A DNA stretch of 64,000 nt from Phycisphaerae bacterium (GTDB lineage Bacteria; Planctomycetota; Phycisphaerae; Phycisphaerales; Phycisphaeraceae), in contig JAUIGU010000017.1 of NCBI GenBank assembly GCA_030432595.1, forward strand, positions 22,404-86,403, given 5' to 3'. The notes below the pieces were generated by a model. It ran no database searches and was not told the DNA's origin. It saw only the letters and a program-made list of their open reading frames with translations. This document shows, piece by piece, positions 10,294-21,369 of the stretch. The position numbers and the translations under genes are program-made. Positions within the stretch are counted from its first letter, which is position 1; every line of letters starts with the position of its first letter.

Positions 10294-10908
10294 TCATTCT
10301 ACCGTGTCGGTGTCGGTTCCCGAACCCCCGGGCAAAGCGTCGGGCGAACCGAGAAACACCAGCGCATCCCCGTTGATGCAGTAGCGCAGCCCCGTCGTGT
10401 CGCGCGGGCCGTCGGGGAAGACGTGGCCCAGGTGGCCGTTGCAGGTGGCGCAGCGGACTTCGGTGCGGCGGTAGAAGTCGTTCTCGACCTCTTCGACGAC
10501 GCTTTGGTCGGTCGCGGGCCGGTCGAAGCTCGGCCAGCCGGTGCCGGAGCGGAACTTGTTCGCGGTGCGGAAGAGCACGGTGTCGCACCCGGCGCAGCGG
10601 AAGTCGCCGGGGGTGACGTCGTGCTTGAGGTCGTTGAGCGGGGAGGTGAACGGCCGCTCGGTGCCGGCCTTGCGGAGGATGTAGTACTGCTCGTCGGTGA
10701 GGCGCTCTTTCCACTGCGCATCGGTGAGGTCGCGGAGGCCCTGCGGGTCCGGGTTCAGTTCGGGGTGGTCGGCGTGGACGACAGAAGCGGCGGGCGCGTC
10801 AGCAGCGTCGGAGCCGGCGGGGGCACAGGCGGTGAGCGCGATCGCGAGGCCGGCGGCGGCGAAAAGATGCAGGAAGGCACAGAAACGGGAGAGGAGCACG
10901 CGTTGCAT
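10294..10908 (-). CDS. msrB: Lipoprotein methionine-(R)-sulfoxide reductase B
   Basis: Reduces methionine-R-sulfoxide in proteins. This version carries a lipoprotein signal with lipobox LTAC (Cys28), so it should work outside the inner membrane. The MsrB domain spans about 65-190. Zinc is bound by two CxxC pairs (Cys105/108 and Cys153/156), GHLGHVFPDGP is intact, and the catalytic Cys177 lies in RYCINGDAL. Exported MsrB needs an electron donor such as a membrane thiol-disulfide system, which is not seen here. Four bases separate it from the Uma2 gene, which is probably in the same transcript. Confidence 0.9.
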   Translation of the reverse strand: MQRVLLSRFCAFLHLFAAAGLAIALTACAPAGSDAADAPAASVVHADHPELNPDPQGLRDLTDAQWKERLTDEQYYILRKAGTERPFTSPLNDLKHDVTPGDFRCAGCDTVLFRTANKFRSGTGWPSFDRPATDQSVVEEVENDFYRRTEVRCATCNGHLGHVFPDGPRDTTGLRYCINGDALVFLGSPDALPGGSGTDTDTVE

Positions 10909-10956
10909 GGTGGACTCTACGCGGGGGCGAAGGGGTGGGGTCGTGTGGGTGCTTGG

Positions 10957-10988
10957 TAAAGCCTAGAGATGGCCATCTCCGGGCTTTA
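10957..10988. repeat. Palindromic repeat family A, degenerate copy
   Basis: A 32-base near-palindrome centred on GATGGCCATC lies between the divergent msrB and purK genes. Its right arm matches the family arm CCATCTCCGGGCTTT. The left arm has TA in place of CG (AAAGCCTAGAGATGG), so two pairs are broken. It lies close to the purK start and may form part of its 5' untranslated region. Confidence 0.75.
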
Positions 10989-11034
10989 GGTGGTGACGGA
11001 GGCAGAGACGGTGGCGTGCGGTATGGTTCGCGGC

Positions 11035-12285
<1,251 letters not shown>

Positions 12286-12394
12286 TGCGGATTCCACGGC
12301 ATCCACAAATCCTTCGGGCCCGATTCCCGAAGCGGGCCGAGAGGCACGTCCGGACCTGCTTCCCGCAGCGGACGAAATACAAGCCTAGCGGGTT

Positions 12395-12485
12395 GGGTGC
12401 CACGGTCGCTTGCGACCGTGTTCTTCCGTGCTTTCAAGGTGCCAGTCGCTGGTCAACGGCACGGTCGCAAGCGACCGTGGCACCC
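12395..12485. repeat. Inverted doublet of palindromic repeat family B
   Basis: A perfect 26-base inverted repeat (12395-12420 and 12460-12485) encloses a 39-base loop. Each arm is itself palindromic: CACGGTCGCTTGCGACCGTG. The same doublet, with a 40-base loop, occurs at 33615-33705. A pair of inverted hairpins separated by a short spacer is the architecture of REPIN elements. It lies in the 267-base gap between purK and a glycosyltransferase gene that converge on it; no T-run follows, so it is not an obvious terminator. Confidence 0.85.
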
Positions 12486-12552
12486 GCCGTGAATTGTTCA
12501 GTTGGGTCTTGAGAGGCATGGACGTGAATCAGTAAGCGCCACGAAGCACGGT

Positions 12553-13980
12553 TCACGCCGCCAAACGCGGGGCGGGGCGTTCGGCACGGCGGCGCGGGAC
12601 CGACTCGCCAAGCAAGCGCGATTCGTACAGCCGCAGCACCGGGCCGGCGAAACGCTGTTCCACGAGGTGGGCGGTCTGTTCGGCGGTGGCGGGGTGCGTG
12701 TCGGTGACGATGACGCCCTCGGCGTGGCCGTCGTACACGTCGCGCAGGCGGCGGAGCGGGGCACCACGGTACGACGTGCCTCCCGGGACCAGCGTATCGT
12801 CGGCGACGGCGGTGACGGTCATGCCCACGTGCCGGGCGGCGCGGAAGGCGGCGTACAGGTTCGGGTGCCAGCCGGCCAGGACGACGCGGCGCACCGATTC
12901 GCGGATCGACCATTCCTTCACGATGTGTTTCGTGCGCGACCAGCCCAGGAGCGTTTCGAGCTGGTCGGCGTGGAGCGTCGATCGGCCACGGCGATGTTCC
13001 CACTGCGCGGACTGCCGAGCGGTCTGCACGGCGAGCGCGAAGTCGCCGCGCATCCCGAGCCGGCCTTGCAGCGTCGCGGCGCGGTGGATGGCGTCGCGGC
13101 GCAGGGCGCGGCGCATCGGCCTGGGGAAGTAGCGTTCGATCACGATGAGGGCGTCGCGCAGCGCGGCGGCGTGCTGTTTGCCTGTGGGCGCGGACGGCGT
13201 GGGCCAGTGCTGCCGGCGGAAGATCAGATCGTCGAAGCGTTGGACGGTTTGCCCGGTGCGCATGAGACGGCAGGTGAGGTCCAAGTCGGCCGCGCCGCCG
13301 GGGCAGAGCAGCCGGCTGAGCCCGCCGGCGTCGTGGAGGGTCTTGGTGCGCAGCAGCGCCGCGCCCAAGTGGAGGCTCGCGGGCAGCGGGTGGGCCTCGC
13401 CGGCGCCGTCCTCGCGGAGGATACGGCCCGACACGGCGGCGACGGCCGGCTGGTCGTCGAGGGACTGCATGGCGCGTTCGAGCGTGTCGCCGGGCTGGCC
13501 GGGCGTGACGCCGGGGTGCAGCGCGAGCGTGTAGGGGCGTTGCAGCGCCGCGGTGATGACGCCGCCGGGGTCGGTGCCCGGGCGGTGCGGTGCCAGGTTG
13601 ACGACGTCGGGGTGGCTCGGGTGAGCCCGGACGGCCTCGAGCGCCTCGGGGTCGTCGTCGCGGAGCACGACCAGAACCGATCGGCCGGCATGGGGCGGTT
13701 GGAGCGTGTGTTGTCCGGCCAAGCCCGACTGCGCCGCCCAGTCGAGGGTCGCGGTGAGGCCTTGGGCGTGGCTTCCGCACGGCCGACCACCGCGCCGCGG
13801 CAGCTTCGGGGCGTCGATGAGCACGGTGACGTCGGCGGCGGCGTGGTTCACACGCCCGATATCGGCCACCGCCGTCGCGGCCGACGAACCGCCGACGCCC
13901 GGCCCGATAATTCTGGCTCGCAGACGCGGGGATCGCCGATGCCTTCCGGGCGGTGCGTTGCTGCGCGACGCCCGCGCCAC
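12553..13980 (-). CDS. Glycosyltransferase family 2-like protein
   Basis: A GT-A type transferase, probably building a surface or extracellular glycan. The segment VTVLIDAPKLPRR opens the nucleotide-binding fold. RSVLVVLRDDDPEALEAV and the region around AALLRTKTLHDAGGLSRLLCPGG...DLDLTCRLMRTG (substrate-side Asp block of GT2) follow. The C-terminal ~130 residues, from RRVVLAGWHPNLYAAFRAARHVGMTV, look like an extra Rossmann-type domain, possibly nucleotide binding. The start is unsure. The first ~43 residues are Arg/Pro-rich, and a GTG at 13851 would give a more normal N-terminus. It is divergent from the next gene, whose start lies only 20 bases from the longest version. Confidence 0.7.
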   Translation of the reverse strand: MARASRSNAPPGRHRRSPRLRARIIGPGVGGSSAATAVADIGRVNHAAADVTVLIDAPKLPRRGGRPCGSHAQGLTATLDWAAQSGLAGQHTLQPPHAGRSVLVVLRDDDPEALEAVRAHPSHPDVVNLAPHRPGTDPGGVITAALQRPYTLALHPGVTPGQPGDTLERAMQSLDDQPAVAAVSGRILREDGAGEAHPLPASLHLGAALLRTKTLHDAGGLSRLLCPGGAADLDLTCRLMRTGQTVQRFDDLIFRRQHWPTPSAPTGKQHAAALRDALIVIERYFPRPMRRALRRDAIHRAATLQGRLGMRGDFALAVQTARQSAQWEHRRGRSTLHADQLETLLGWSRTKHIVKEWSIRESVRRVVLAGWHPNLYAAFRAARHVGMTVTAVADDTLVPGGTSYRGAPLRRLRDVYDGHAEGVIVTDTHPATAEQTAHLVEQRFAGPVLRLYESRLLGESVPRRRAERPAPRLAA

Positions 13981-14000
13981 CGGTCCGCGAAAGCCCCGCC

Positions 14001-16403
14001 ATGCCCACGCCCTCCGCCGCCGCTGTTCCCGACCCCACGGCGGCGCGGCCGGGCGACGTTGCCGGCGCGCTCAAGCGGCTCGAGGCCGCGCTCCAGGCCG
14101 GCGACCTGGCCGGGGTGTCGGCATTACTGCCCGGGCTGATCGACGCCCCCGCCGTCCCGCCGGGCACGCTGGACCCGGTCGTGCGGATCGTGGCGCAGCA
14201 CCATCTGGAAAACAACGAACCCACACGGGCCGCCGAAGGTTTTGCGCGGTTGAGCGAGCGCACCGACGCCGACGAACGCCTGCACACGCTGGCGAGGAAC
14301 CTGGCGGCGCTGCGTGAACACCGGCCGGGCTTGTACCGACAGGTCGCCGCGCGTCGTGCGGCGTTGCAGACCCTCCCGTTCCGATTCGTCAATGAACCGT
14401 CCTCGGGCCGCGTGCTCGTCGCGCAAGCCACGGGCACAAACAACGACCAAGGCGGAGAAGGCTTCGCGCTCGTGCCACCGGGCAACCAATTCGACGCCTT
14501 TCTGGAGCAAGCCCGCCAGACGCTGCAATCGAATCCGGAACAACCGCTCGCGTTGCTCGGCCTCGGGGACGGGTACGCGGTCACGCACCTGACGAAGCAC
14601 CCGCCCGAACTGTTCATGGACATGACGGTGGCGGTGCACGTCATCGAGCCGGACCTCGACCGGCTGCTCGCGGCGATGCATTTGCACGACTGGGCGGACG
14701 CGGCGTTGCCCGGCGGCGGGCCGTGGCGCGACGCGCGCTTCCGCTGGCACGTCGGGCCTGAGTGGACGGAGGCGTACCGCACCGCGTGGCAGGACGACCC
14801 GTGGACGCCGCAGCCCGGCGCCGCGCTGTGCCCGGACCCGGCGTCGGCGCAGGCATTGGCCACGGCGTTGCGCGAGTTGTCCGAGGCCTACCAGGCCCTC
14901 GGCCGCGGCCTGATCGACCACGCGAAACAGCGCTACGCCGAGCGCGACGAAGAAGCATGGTGGGCGCTCTTCGGCGACGACCCGCCGCGCAAGCCGCGCA
15001 TGGTCGTGCTCACCTCACGCTTCACCACCGTGCTCCAGTACGCCTCACGCGACACAGCGGCGGCGCTGGAGCGCCTCGGGTGGGACGTGCGGTTTGTGAT
15101 TGAGGACCAACCGCACCAGCGGATGAACATCCTCACGTTCGGCCGGATGCTCACGGAGTTCGAGCCCGACGCGTTGTTGTGCATCGATTCGACGCGGCAC
15201 GCGATGATGGGCTGGGTGCCCGACGAGTTGCCGTGCGTCTGCTGGGTGCAAGACGCGCTGCCGCGGCTGATGAACGAGCAGCTCGGCAAGGCGATCGGGC
15301 CGCGCGACTTCATTCTGACGTTCTTCGCACCGCGCCTGATCCACGACCACGCCTACCCCGCCCGGCAGTGCCTCGACATGCCGATGATGGTGACCACGCC
15401 GCGCACCGGGAACCACCCAAAAACACGTGGAAAAAACGGGTCGGACCTGATCTACGCCTCGAACGTGTCCGGCACGGTGGACGTGCTGCGAACCCAAACC
15501 TGCGAACGCGCCCCCGCCGAGCTGCGTGGCTTGACCGAAGTCGCCGCCGGATTGTTGATCGCGCACTACGAACACGGCGATGCGTTGCCGACCGAACCCG
15601 ACATCGACACGCTGCTTGACGAGGCGGTGGAATCGGGCGCGCTGCCCGGGCATGACGCATCGACGCGGCGCACGCTGCGCGACGCGCTGTGGAACCCGCT
15701 CAACACCGGGCTGTACCGCCAGCAGGCGCTGGGGTGGGTCGTCGACCAGGCACGCGCTCGTGGTTTGTCGCTGCACCTGCACGGCCACGGCTGGGAGGAC
15801 CACCCACGCTTCGCGGCATACGCCCGCGGCCCGCTGAGCCACGGGCAGTTGCAGGCCGCGACCGCCGCGGCTCGTTTCGCGCTGCACCTCGAGCCGTACG
15901 TCTGTTTCACGCACCACCGCCTGCTCGACGCCACCCAGGCCGGCACGCCCGTATTGATCCGCGACCACCCGGGCAACCGCGGGCTTTCGAGCGTCGCCCG
16001 TTTTCTGTTCCGGCACTGCCCGTCGGCGCGGGACGACCGGGGGGCGCGGGAGGCACTGAAACATGATGCCACGCAGAGCGCCCAACTCGAGACGTTGCTC
16101 GCCACGTCGCGCGGGCTGACCTGGGACCTGTCGGGGGACGTGGTCGCGCAGGTCCGCGCGTGGCAGCGCGCGGGTGTGCTGGGGGACGGGTCGGACGCGC
16201 AGCCGCCGCTGCCGCACTTGCAGGCGTTGTCCTTCGACGGCCCGGCCACGCTGGGCGAACGGCTCGACGCGCTGCTGGCCGATCCCGATCGCGTCGAAAC
16301 GATCCTCGCCGACCAGCGCGAGATCATCAACGAGCGCTTCACATTTGACGCGGCGTTGCGGCGGGTGATCGCGAGGATGCACGGCCTGCTGACCCAGGTG
16401 TAG
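14001..16403 (+). CDS. Large glycosyltransferase with Maf-like N-terminal and CgeB-like C-terminal parts
   Basis: An 800-residue cytosolic protein. Residues about 20-100 look like a helical repeat region (LARNLAALREHRPGLYRQVAARR). Next comes ALLGLGDGYAVTHL...VAVHVIEPDLDRLLAAMHLHDW, which resembles the glycine-rich nucleotide-site block of Maf/DUF115 motility-associated proteins. The second half has MVVLTSRFTTVLQYASRDTAAALERLGWDV and, near the end, LHLHGHGWEDHPRF...GPLSHGQL and HHRLLDATQAGTPVLIRD, a pattern of CgeB-type GT-B transferases. Together this suggests glycosylation of a surface protein or flagellin. The upstream ATG at 13953 is in frame, but 14001 fits better. Confidence 0.7.
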   Translation: MPTPSAAAVPDPTAARPGDVAGALKRLEAALQAGDLAGVSALLPGLIDAPAVPPGTLDPVVRIVAQHHLENNEPTRAAEGFARLSERTDADERLHTLARNLAALREHRPGLYRQVAARRAALQTLPFRFVNEPSSGRVLVAQATGTNNDQGGEGFALVPPGNQFDAFLEQARQTLQSNPEQPLALLGLGDGYAVTHLTKHPPELFMDMTVAVHVIEPDLDRLLAAMHLHDWADAALPGGGPWRDARFRWHVGPEWTEAYRTAWQDDPWTPQPGAALCPDPASAQALATALRELSEAYQALGRGLIDHAKQRYAERDEEAWWALFGDDPPRKPRMVVLTSRFTTVLQYASRDTAAALERLGWDVRFVIEDQPHQRMNILTFGRMLTEFEPDALLCIDSTRHAMMGWVPDELPCVCWVQDALPRLMNEQLGKAIGPRDFILTFFAPRLIHDHAYPARQCLDMPMMVTTPRTGNHPKTRGKNGSDLIYASNVSGTVDVLRTQTCERAPAELRGLTEVAAGLLIAHYEHGDALPTEPDIDTLLDEAVESGALPGHDASTRRTLRDALWNPLNTGLYRQQALGWVVDQARARGLSLHLHGHGWEDHPRFAAYARGPLSHGQLQAATAAARFALHLEPYVCFTHHRLLDATQAGTPVLIRDHPGNRGLSSVARFLFRHCPSARDDRGAREALKHDATQSAQLETLLATSRGLTWDLSGDVVAQVRAWQRAGVLGDGSDAQPPLPHLQALSFDGPATLGERLDALLADPDRVETILADQREIINERFTFDAALRRVIARMHGLLTQV

Positions 16404-16494
16404 TCGCCGCGCCCCAAAGTCTCCACACCCTCGATCCAACGCGGCCACGCGCGACGCCGGTTGCGTAGACTGTGGCCCCGCCATCCGGCCGGCC

Positions 16495-17985
16495 GTGACG
16501 CCCATGCCCGAGACCACCGACGCCCCCGCCCCGCCGGACACGCCGGCCCCCACGACCACAGAGCCCGCCGAGCCCGCGGACCCGGAATCGTTTGAACGCG
16601 CGGCCGATCCGCCCCGCTCCGACGACCGCCTGCCCTGGCGGGTGTTGTTGTTCCGCGTCGTGGCGATCGTGGTGGCGCTGGCGGTGGGTTCGGGCGTGTT
16701 TGCGGCGCTCAAGGCCACGGCGCCGAAGCTCGACACCGCCGCCGCCGAGGCCGTCCGCACCCGTGTTGTAGCGTACGTGCCGCAGCGCATCGACGTCCGC
16801 CGCGCGTGGCGCGGGTACGGCACCGCCCGCGCGCTGGACTCGGCCGACGTGCCGGCCCGCGTGACCGCGACCGTCGCCTCCGTGCCGGAGCGCATCCTCG
16901 AAGGCGCCGCCGTCCGTCGGGGCGAGCTGCTCGCGCAGCTCGACGAAGTGGACTTCCGCGCCGAGGTTGATCGCCTCGACGCCGCGCTCGCCGAGGCCCA
17001 GGCCACGCTCGACCAACTCGACGTCCAGCAGCGTCGTCTCGAAGACCGCCTCGCGCTCGAAGAGGAAGACGTCCAGATCGCCCGGGAAGAGCTCGACCGC
17101 GTCCGCAACCTTAATGAGCGCAACGTCACCAACCCGCAGGACGTCGACCGCGCCCGCTCGGCCGACCTCGCCGCCCGGCGGGCCCTGACCGTCACGCGCG
17201 AGACGCTTGACACGATTCCGCCCCGCCGCACCGCGATCGAGGCGCAGGTCCGCGGCTGGCAGGCCCAGCGGCGCGTCGCCGATCAGAACTACCTGCGAAC
17301 CAAGATCACCGCGCCAATCCCCGGCGTGCTCGAGATCGTCGATGTCGAGCCCGGCGAGTCCGTGTCGCCCGGCACGCGCGTCGCCCGCATCGTCGACCCC
17401 TCGGTCATCGAGGTGCCCGTGCGTCTGCCCGCCTCGGCCCGGCCGCGGCTCGCCGTGGACGACGCGGTCACGCTCCGCCCCACGAACCACCCGAGCCGGA
17501 CCTTCGACGCCCGCGTCGGGCGCATCAACCCCGGCGACGACCCGCAGACGCGCACCGTCACCGTCTACGCCCTGCTCAACCAGGAGAACCTGCCCGATGC
17601 CGAACGCCTCGCGCCCGGCACTTTCGTCGAGGCCGACGTCCTCACCGGCCAACCCACGCCGCGCCTCGTCGTGCCCCGTCGGGCGCTGCGCAAGCAGCAC
17701 GTCCAGGCACTGATCGAAGACGACCAGGGCGACACCCTCGTGGTCAACCGCCCGGTCACGATCGACTACGCGCTGCGCACCGAGTTGCCGGAGACCGGCC
17801 TTGACGACGACCAGTGGGCCGTGCTTAAAGACGGCGCGCTCGAGCCCGGCACGCCGATCATGGCCACCGCCAGCAGCAGCCTGCTCCCCGGCCAGGCCGT
17901 GAACATCACGCGGACGCTTGGACCGGATCAGCGCTCAACGTCCGAAACCGATCCGCAAAACGACGCCGCGGGGTCGACGCCGTGA
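16495..17985 (+). CDS. RND efflux periplasmic adaptor (membrane fusion) subunit
   Basis: A 496-residue adaptor that should link the RND pump encoded next to an outer-membrane channel. A Pro/Thr-rich N-terminus is followed by one membrane helix (VLLFRVVAIVVALAVGSGVFAAL). The lipoyl half (RVTATVASVPERILEGAAVRRGELLAQLDEVDF), a long coiled-coil hairpin (about 150-245), the second lipoyl half (NYLRTKITAPIPGVLEIVDVEPGESVSPGT), and a beta-barrel come in the usual order. Translation starts at a GTG (16495) or the ATG three codons later. It overlaps the pump gene by four bases. Confidence 0.88.
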   Translation: MTPMPETTDAPAPPDTPAPTTTEPAEPADPESFERAADPPRSDDRLPWRVLLFRVVAIVVALAVGSGVFAALKATAPKLDTAAAEAVRTRVVAYVPQRIDVRRAWRGYGTARALDSADVPARVTATVASVPERILEGAAVRRGELLAQLDEVDFRAEVDRLDAALAEAQATLDQLDVQQRRLEDRLALEEEDVQIAREELDRVRNLNERNVTNPQDVDRARSADLAARRALTVTRETLDTIPPRRTAIEAQVRGWQAQRRVADQNYLRTKITAPIPGVLEIVDVEPGESVSPGTRVARIVDPSVIEVPVRLPASARPRLAVDDAVTLRPTNHPSRTFDARVGRINPGDDPQTRTVTVYALLNQENLPDAERLAPGTFVEADVLTGQPTPRLVVPRRALRKQHVQALIEDDQGDTLVVNRPVTIDYALRTELPETGLDDDQWAVLKDGALEPGTPIMATASSSLLPGQAVNITRTLGPDQRSTSETDPQNDAAGSTP

Positions 17986-20900
17986 ACCTATCGGCCTTCG
18001 GCGTCCGCAGGCCCGTGCCGGCCAACCTGCTCATGCTCGGGTTGCTCCTCGCCGGGCTCTATTCCGCGACCACGCTGCGCAAGCAGTTCTTCCCCGAGGT
18101 CGACGCCGAGTCCGCGAACATCGCCTTCGCCTACCCCGGCGCGACCCCCGAGGAGATCGAAGAGACCCTCGCCATCAAGGTCGAGGATGCCATCTTCGAC
18201 CTCGACGAAGTCGATGAACTGAACACCACGCTCAGCGAGGGCGGCGGTGGCATCAACGTAAAGTTCGTCGAGGGCCAGGACCCCGACAAAGCGCTCGAGG
18301 AGCTTGAGCGCAAAATCGACGCGCTACAGGACCTGCCCGACGAGTCGGAGGAAATCACGGTCTCGCTACTGGAGCCGACGCTGCCGGTGATCATGATCGC
18401 GGTGTACGGCGACCTGGACGAGCAGACGCTCAAACAGGCCGCCCGCGCGCTCAAGGACGACCTGCAGGCCCTGCCGGGCATGGGGCAGGTCAGCGTGTCC
18501 GGCACGCGGCGGTACGAGCTGCGCATCGACGTCCGCAGCGCGGCGCTGCTCGAGCAGGGCGTGTCGCTCACGCAGGTCTCGGGCGCGGTGCGGCAGTGGA
18601 TGAACGAGGTGCCCGGCGGCACGGTGCGCAACCGCACCGGCAACACGAACGTCCGCACCATGGGCGTCGCCGAAAACGCTGCGGACGTCGAGCAGATCGT
18701 CGTCCGCGCCTTCCCCGACGGCCGCACCGTGCGCGTCGCCGACGTCGCCACCGTCACCGAGGGCTTCGCCGACACCGGCGTGCAGACGCGCTACAACGGC
18801 CGGCCCGCGGCGTACCTGACCGTGCTCAAGATCGGCGACCAGGACATCGTCAAGATCGCCGAGATGGTCCGCGCCTACATCGCCGGCCGCAACGGCGAGG
18901 CCTTCCCCTTCTCCGACTGGGAGCGGCGCACCAAGCCCCACGCCTTCGAGGCCTTCGAACTCGCCACCACCAACGCCCGCCCCCTGCCTGCCGGCGCCAC
19001 GCTGACGACCTTCACCGACCTCGCCCGTTTCGTGGAGGGCCGGCTCGACCTGCTCTCGCGCAACGCGCTGTTCGGGGCGGCGCTCGTGTTCGCGACACTC
19101 ATGCTGTTTCTGAACTGGCGCGTCGCGCTGTGGGTCGGCGTCGGGCTGCTCACCGCCATGGGCGGCACGCTCGTGCTCATGGGGGCGATGGACGTAACCC
19201 TCAACCTGCTGACCATGTTCGGGCTGATCGTCGTGCTGGGCCTGCTCGTGGACGACGCGATCGTTGTCTCCGAGAACATCCAGCGCCGCCACGAAGAAGG
19301 CGAGCCCGCGCTCGACGCCGCGGTGCGCGGGGCCGGGCAGGTGCAGTGGCCCGTCATCGCCACGGTCATGACCTCCATCGTCGCCTTCCTGCCGCTTTCG
19401 TTCATCAAGGGCAACATCGGCGACCTGCTCGGGGCGCTGCCCGTCGTCGTCGGCTGCGCGCTGCTGATGTCGCTGGTCGAGTCGCTGCTCATCCTGCCCA
19501 GCCACATGGGCCATTCGCTGATCCACCGCGACCGCCACGCCACGAAGCACAAGGCCCACCACCGCGGCAAGCTCGGACTGCTCCAGCGTTACGAGGCCCG
19601 GCGCGACGCGTTGATCAGCCAGCGCGTCATCCCGGCGTACACCAAGGCGCTCCGCGCGTCGCTGCGTTTCCGGTACGTCTCCGTGGCCGTCGCGCTGGCC
19701 GTGCTGGTCGCATCGACGGGCATGATCGCCGGCGGGCGCGTGCCGTTCGTGTTCCTGCCACAGAACGACGCCGAGACGGTCATCGTCAACGTCCGCCTGC
19801 CGATCGGCACGCCCGAGACCAAGACCGCCGAGATCGTCGAGCGCATCGAGGCCGTCGCCCAGGCGTTGCCGGAGTTCATGAGCATCTCGTCCGTCGTGGG
19901 CGAGACCTCGAACATCGACACGGGCGCGACGTCGGGCTTCTCGCCGCACCTGGCGCAGATGTTCGTGGAGTTGCAGCCGGTGGAGACGCGCGAGCGCCCG
20001 TCGCCGGAGATCATCGAGGCGATGCGTCAAGGGTTGGAGGGTCAGCTTGACGAGGTGGACCGGATCACGTTCGAGCCGATCAGCGGCGGGCCCGGCGGGC
20101 CGGACATCTCGATCAAGGTGCGCGGCCGGGACCTGGACCGCATCCACGAGGCCGTCGCCGAGCTCAAGACCACGCTCAAGCGGTTCAACGGCGTGGCGGA
20201 CGTGGCGGACGACAGCGACCTGGGCCAGGCCGAGCAGCGCATCGTGCCCCGCCCCGCCGACGCCGCCGCGGTCGGGCTCACGCCCGAAGACATCGCGTTG
20301 CAGGTGCGCGGTTTTCTTTTCGGATTGGAGCCGCACACCTACGCCGCCGAGCGCGAGGACATCGACGTGCGTGTCCGGGTCGATGAGGCGACGCGTCGCT
20401 CGCTGACCGACATCGAGAACGCCTGGCTGGTCACGCCCGCCGGGCAGAGCGTGCCGCTGCGCGAGGTCGCGGACATCGTGCCGGCCAACACCTACGCCAG
20501 CATCAAGCGCAACGACCGGCAGCGCGTCGTGAACGTCTCGGCGTACGTCCGTCCGGGGGTGTCGCCCGAGCAGGTGACCTCGCAGCTCACGCAGGCCGAG
20601 ATGGCCAAGCCCGACTTCGCCGCGGACATGCCGGGGTGGCTCGCGCGGTTCGTGCCCGAGGAAAAGGTCGGGCCCAGCCAGCTCGACCTGATCCGCGACC
20701 ACTACGCGTCGCTGGAGATCGCGTTTGCGGGCCGGCAGGAGCAGCAGGCCGACGCGTTCTCGACGCTGCCAATCGGTGCCGCGGCCGCGGGGATCATGAT
20801 CTACATCATTCTCGCGTGGCTGTTCGGCAGCTACCTGCAGCCGTTGACGGTGATGGCGGTGATCCCGTTCGCGCTGATCGGCGCGGTGTGGGGGCACTAC

Positions 20901-21344
20901 GTTTTGGACTACGACCTGACGTTCCTGTCGCTGATCGGGCTGGTCGCGCTGTCGGGGATCGTGGTGAACGACTCGCTGATCCTCGTGCAGTTCTACAACG
21001 AAGAGCGGCAGCGCGGCACGAAGGTGTTCGAGTCGCTGGTCGCCGCGGGCCAAGCCCGGTTGCGGGCGATCTTTCTGACCACGGTGACCACCGTGTTGGG
21101 GCTGACGCCGCTGATCATGGAGACCTCGTTCCAGGCGCGGTTCCTGATCCCCATGGCAATCTCGATCGCGGCGGGGTTGATCGCGGCGACTGTGCTGATC
21201 CTGGGCGTGCTGCCATGCTTCATCCTGATCCTGGACGACCTGAAGCGCGCGTGGCGTTGGCTGTGGTTCGGGAAGACGGAAGAACCCACGCTCACCGAAT
21301 CCGAGCGGTACCACGGCGACGACCACCCCGGACTGGTCGCTTGA
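17982..21344 (+). CDS. RND-family efflux transporter permease
   Basis: An inner-membrane proton-driven pump of the AcrB/HAE1 superfamily, 1120 residues. The N-terminal helix contains FGVRRPVPANLLMLGLLLAGLYS. The first periplasmic loop starts with RKQFFPEVDAESANIAFAYPGATPEEIE. The transmembrane core has the proton-relay block LIVVLGLLVDDAIVVSENIQRR with paired Asp residues, and the second half repeats the layout (LVALSGIVVNDSLILVQFYNEERQRG). It starts at a GTG overlapping the adaptor's stop (GTGA), typical translational coupling. The substrate is unknown; no TolC-type gene is in the window. Confidence 0.92.
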   Translation: MNLSAFGVRRPVPANLLMLGLLLAGLYSATTLRKQFFPEVDAESANIAFAYPGATPEEIEETLAIKVEDAIFDLDEVDELNTTLSEGGGGINVKFVEGQDPDKALEELERKIDALQDLPDESEEITVSLLEPTLPVIMIAVYGDLDEQTLKQAARALKDDLQALPGMGQVSVSGTRRYELRIDVRSAALLEQGVSLTQVSGAVRQWMNEVPGGTVRNRTGNTNVRTMGVAENAADVEQIVVRAFPDGRTVRVADVATVTEGFADTGVQTRYNGRPAAYLTVLKIGDQDIVKIAEMVRAYIAGRNGEAFPFSDWERRTKPHAFEAFELATTNARPLPAGATLTTFTDLARFVEGRLDLLSRNALFGAALVFATLMLFLNWRVALWVGVGLLTAMGGTLVLMGAMDVTLNLLTMFGLIVVLGLLVDDAIVVSENIQRRHEEGEPALDAAVRGAGQVQWPVIATVMTSIVAFLPLSFIKGNIGDLLGALPVVVGCALLMSLVESLLILPSHMGHSLIHRDRHATKHKAHHRGKLGLLQRYEARRDALISQRVIPAYTKALRASLRFRYVSVAVALAVLVASTGMIAGGRVPFVFLPQNDAETVIVNVRLPIGTPETKTAEIVERIEAVAQALPEFMSISSVVGETSNIDTGATSGFSPHLAQMFVELQPVETRERPSPEIIEAMRQGLEGQLDEVDRITFEPISGGPGGPDISIKVRGRDLDRIHEAVAELKTTLKRFNGVADVADDSDLGQAEQRIVPRPADAAAVGLTPEDIALQVRGFLFGLEPHTYAAEREDIDVRVRVDEATRRSLTDIENAWLVTPAGQSVPLREVADIVPANTYASIKRNDRQRVVNVSAYVRPGVSPEQVTSQLTQAEMAKPDFAADMPGWLARFVPEEKVGPSQLDLIRDHYASLEIAFAGRQEQQADAFSTLPIGAAAAGIMIYIILAWLFGSYLQPLTVMAVIPFALIGAVWGHYVLDYDLTFLSLIGLVALSGIVVNDSLILVQFYNEERQRGTKVFESLVAAGQARLRAIFLTTVTTVLGLTPLIMETSFQARFLIPMAISIAAGLIAATVLILGVLPCFILILDDLKRAWRWLWFGKTEEPTLTESERYHGDDHPGLVA

Positions 21345-21369
21345 AAGCGATTGCGAGATGGATGCCTTA

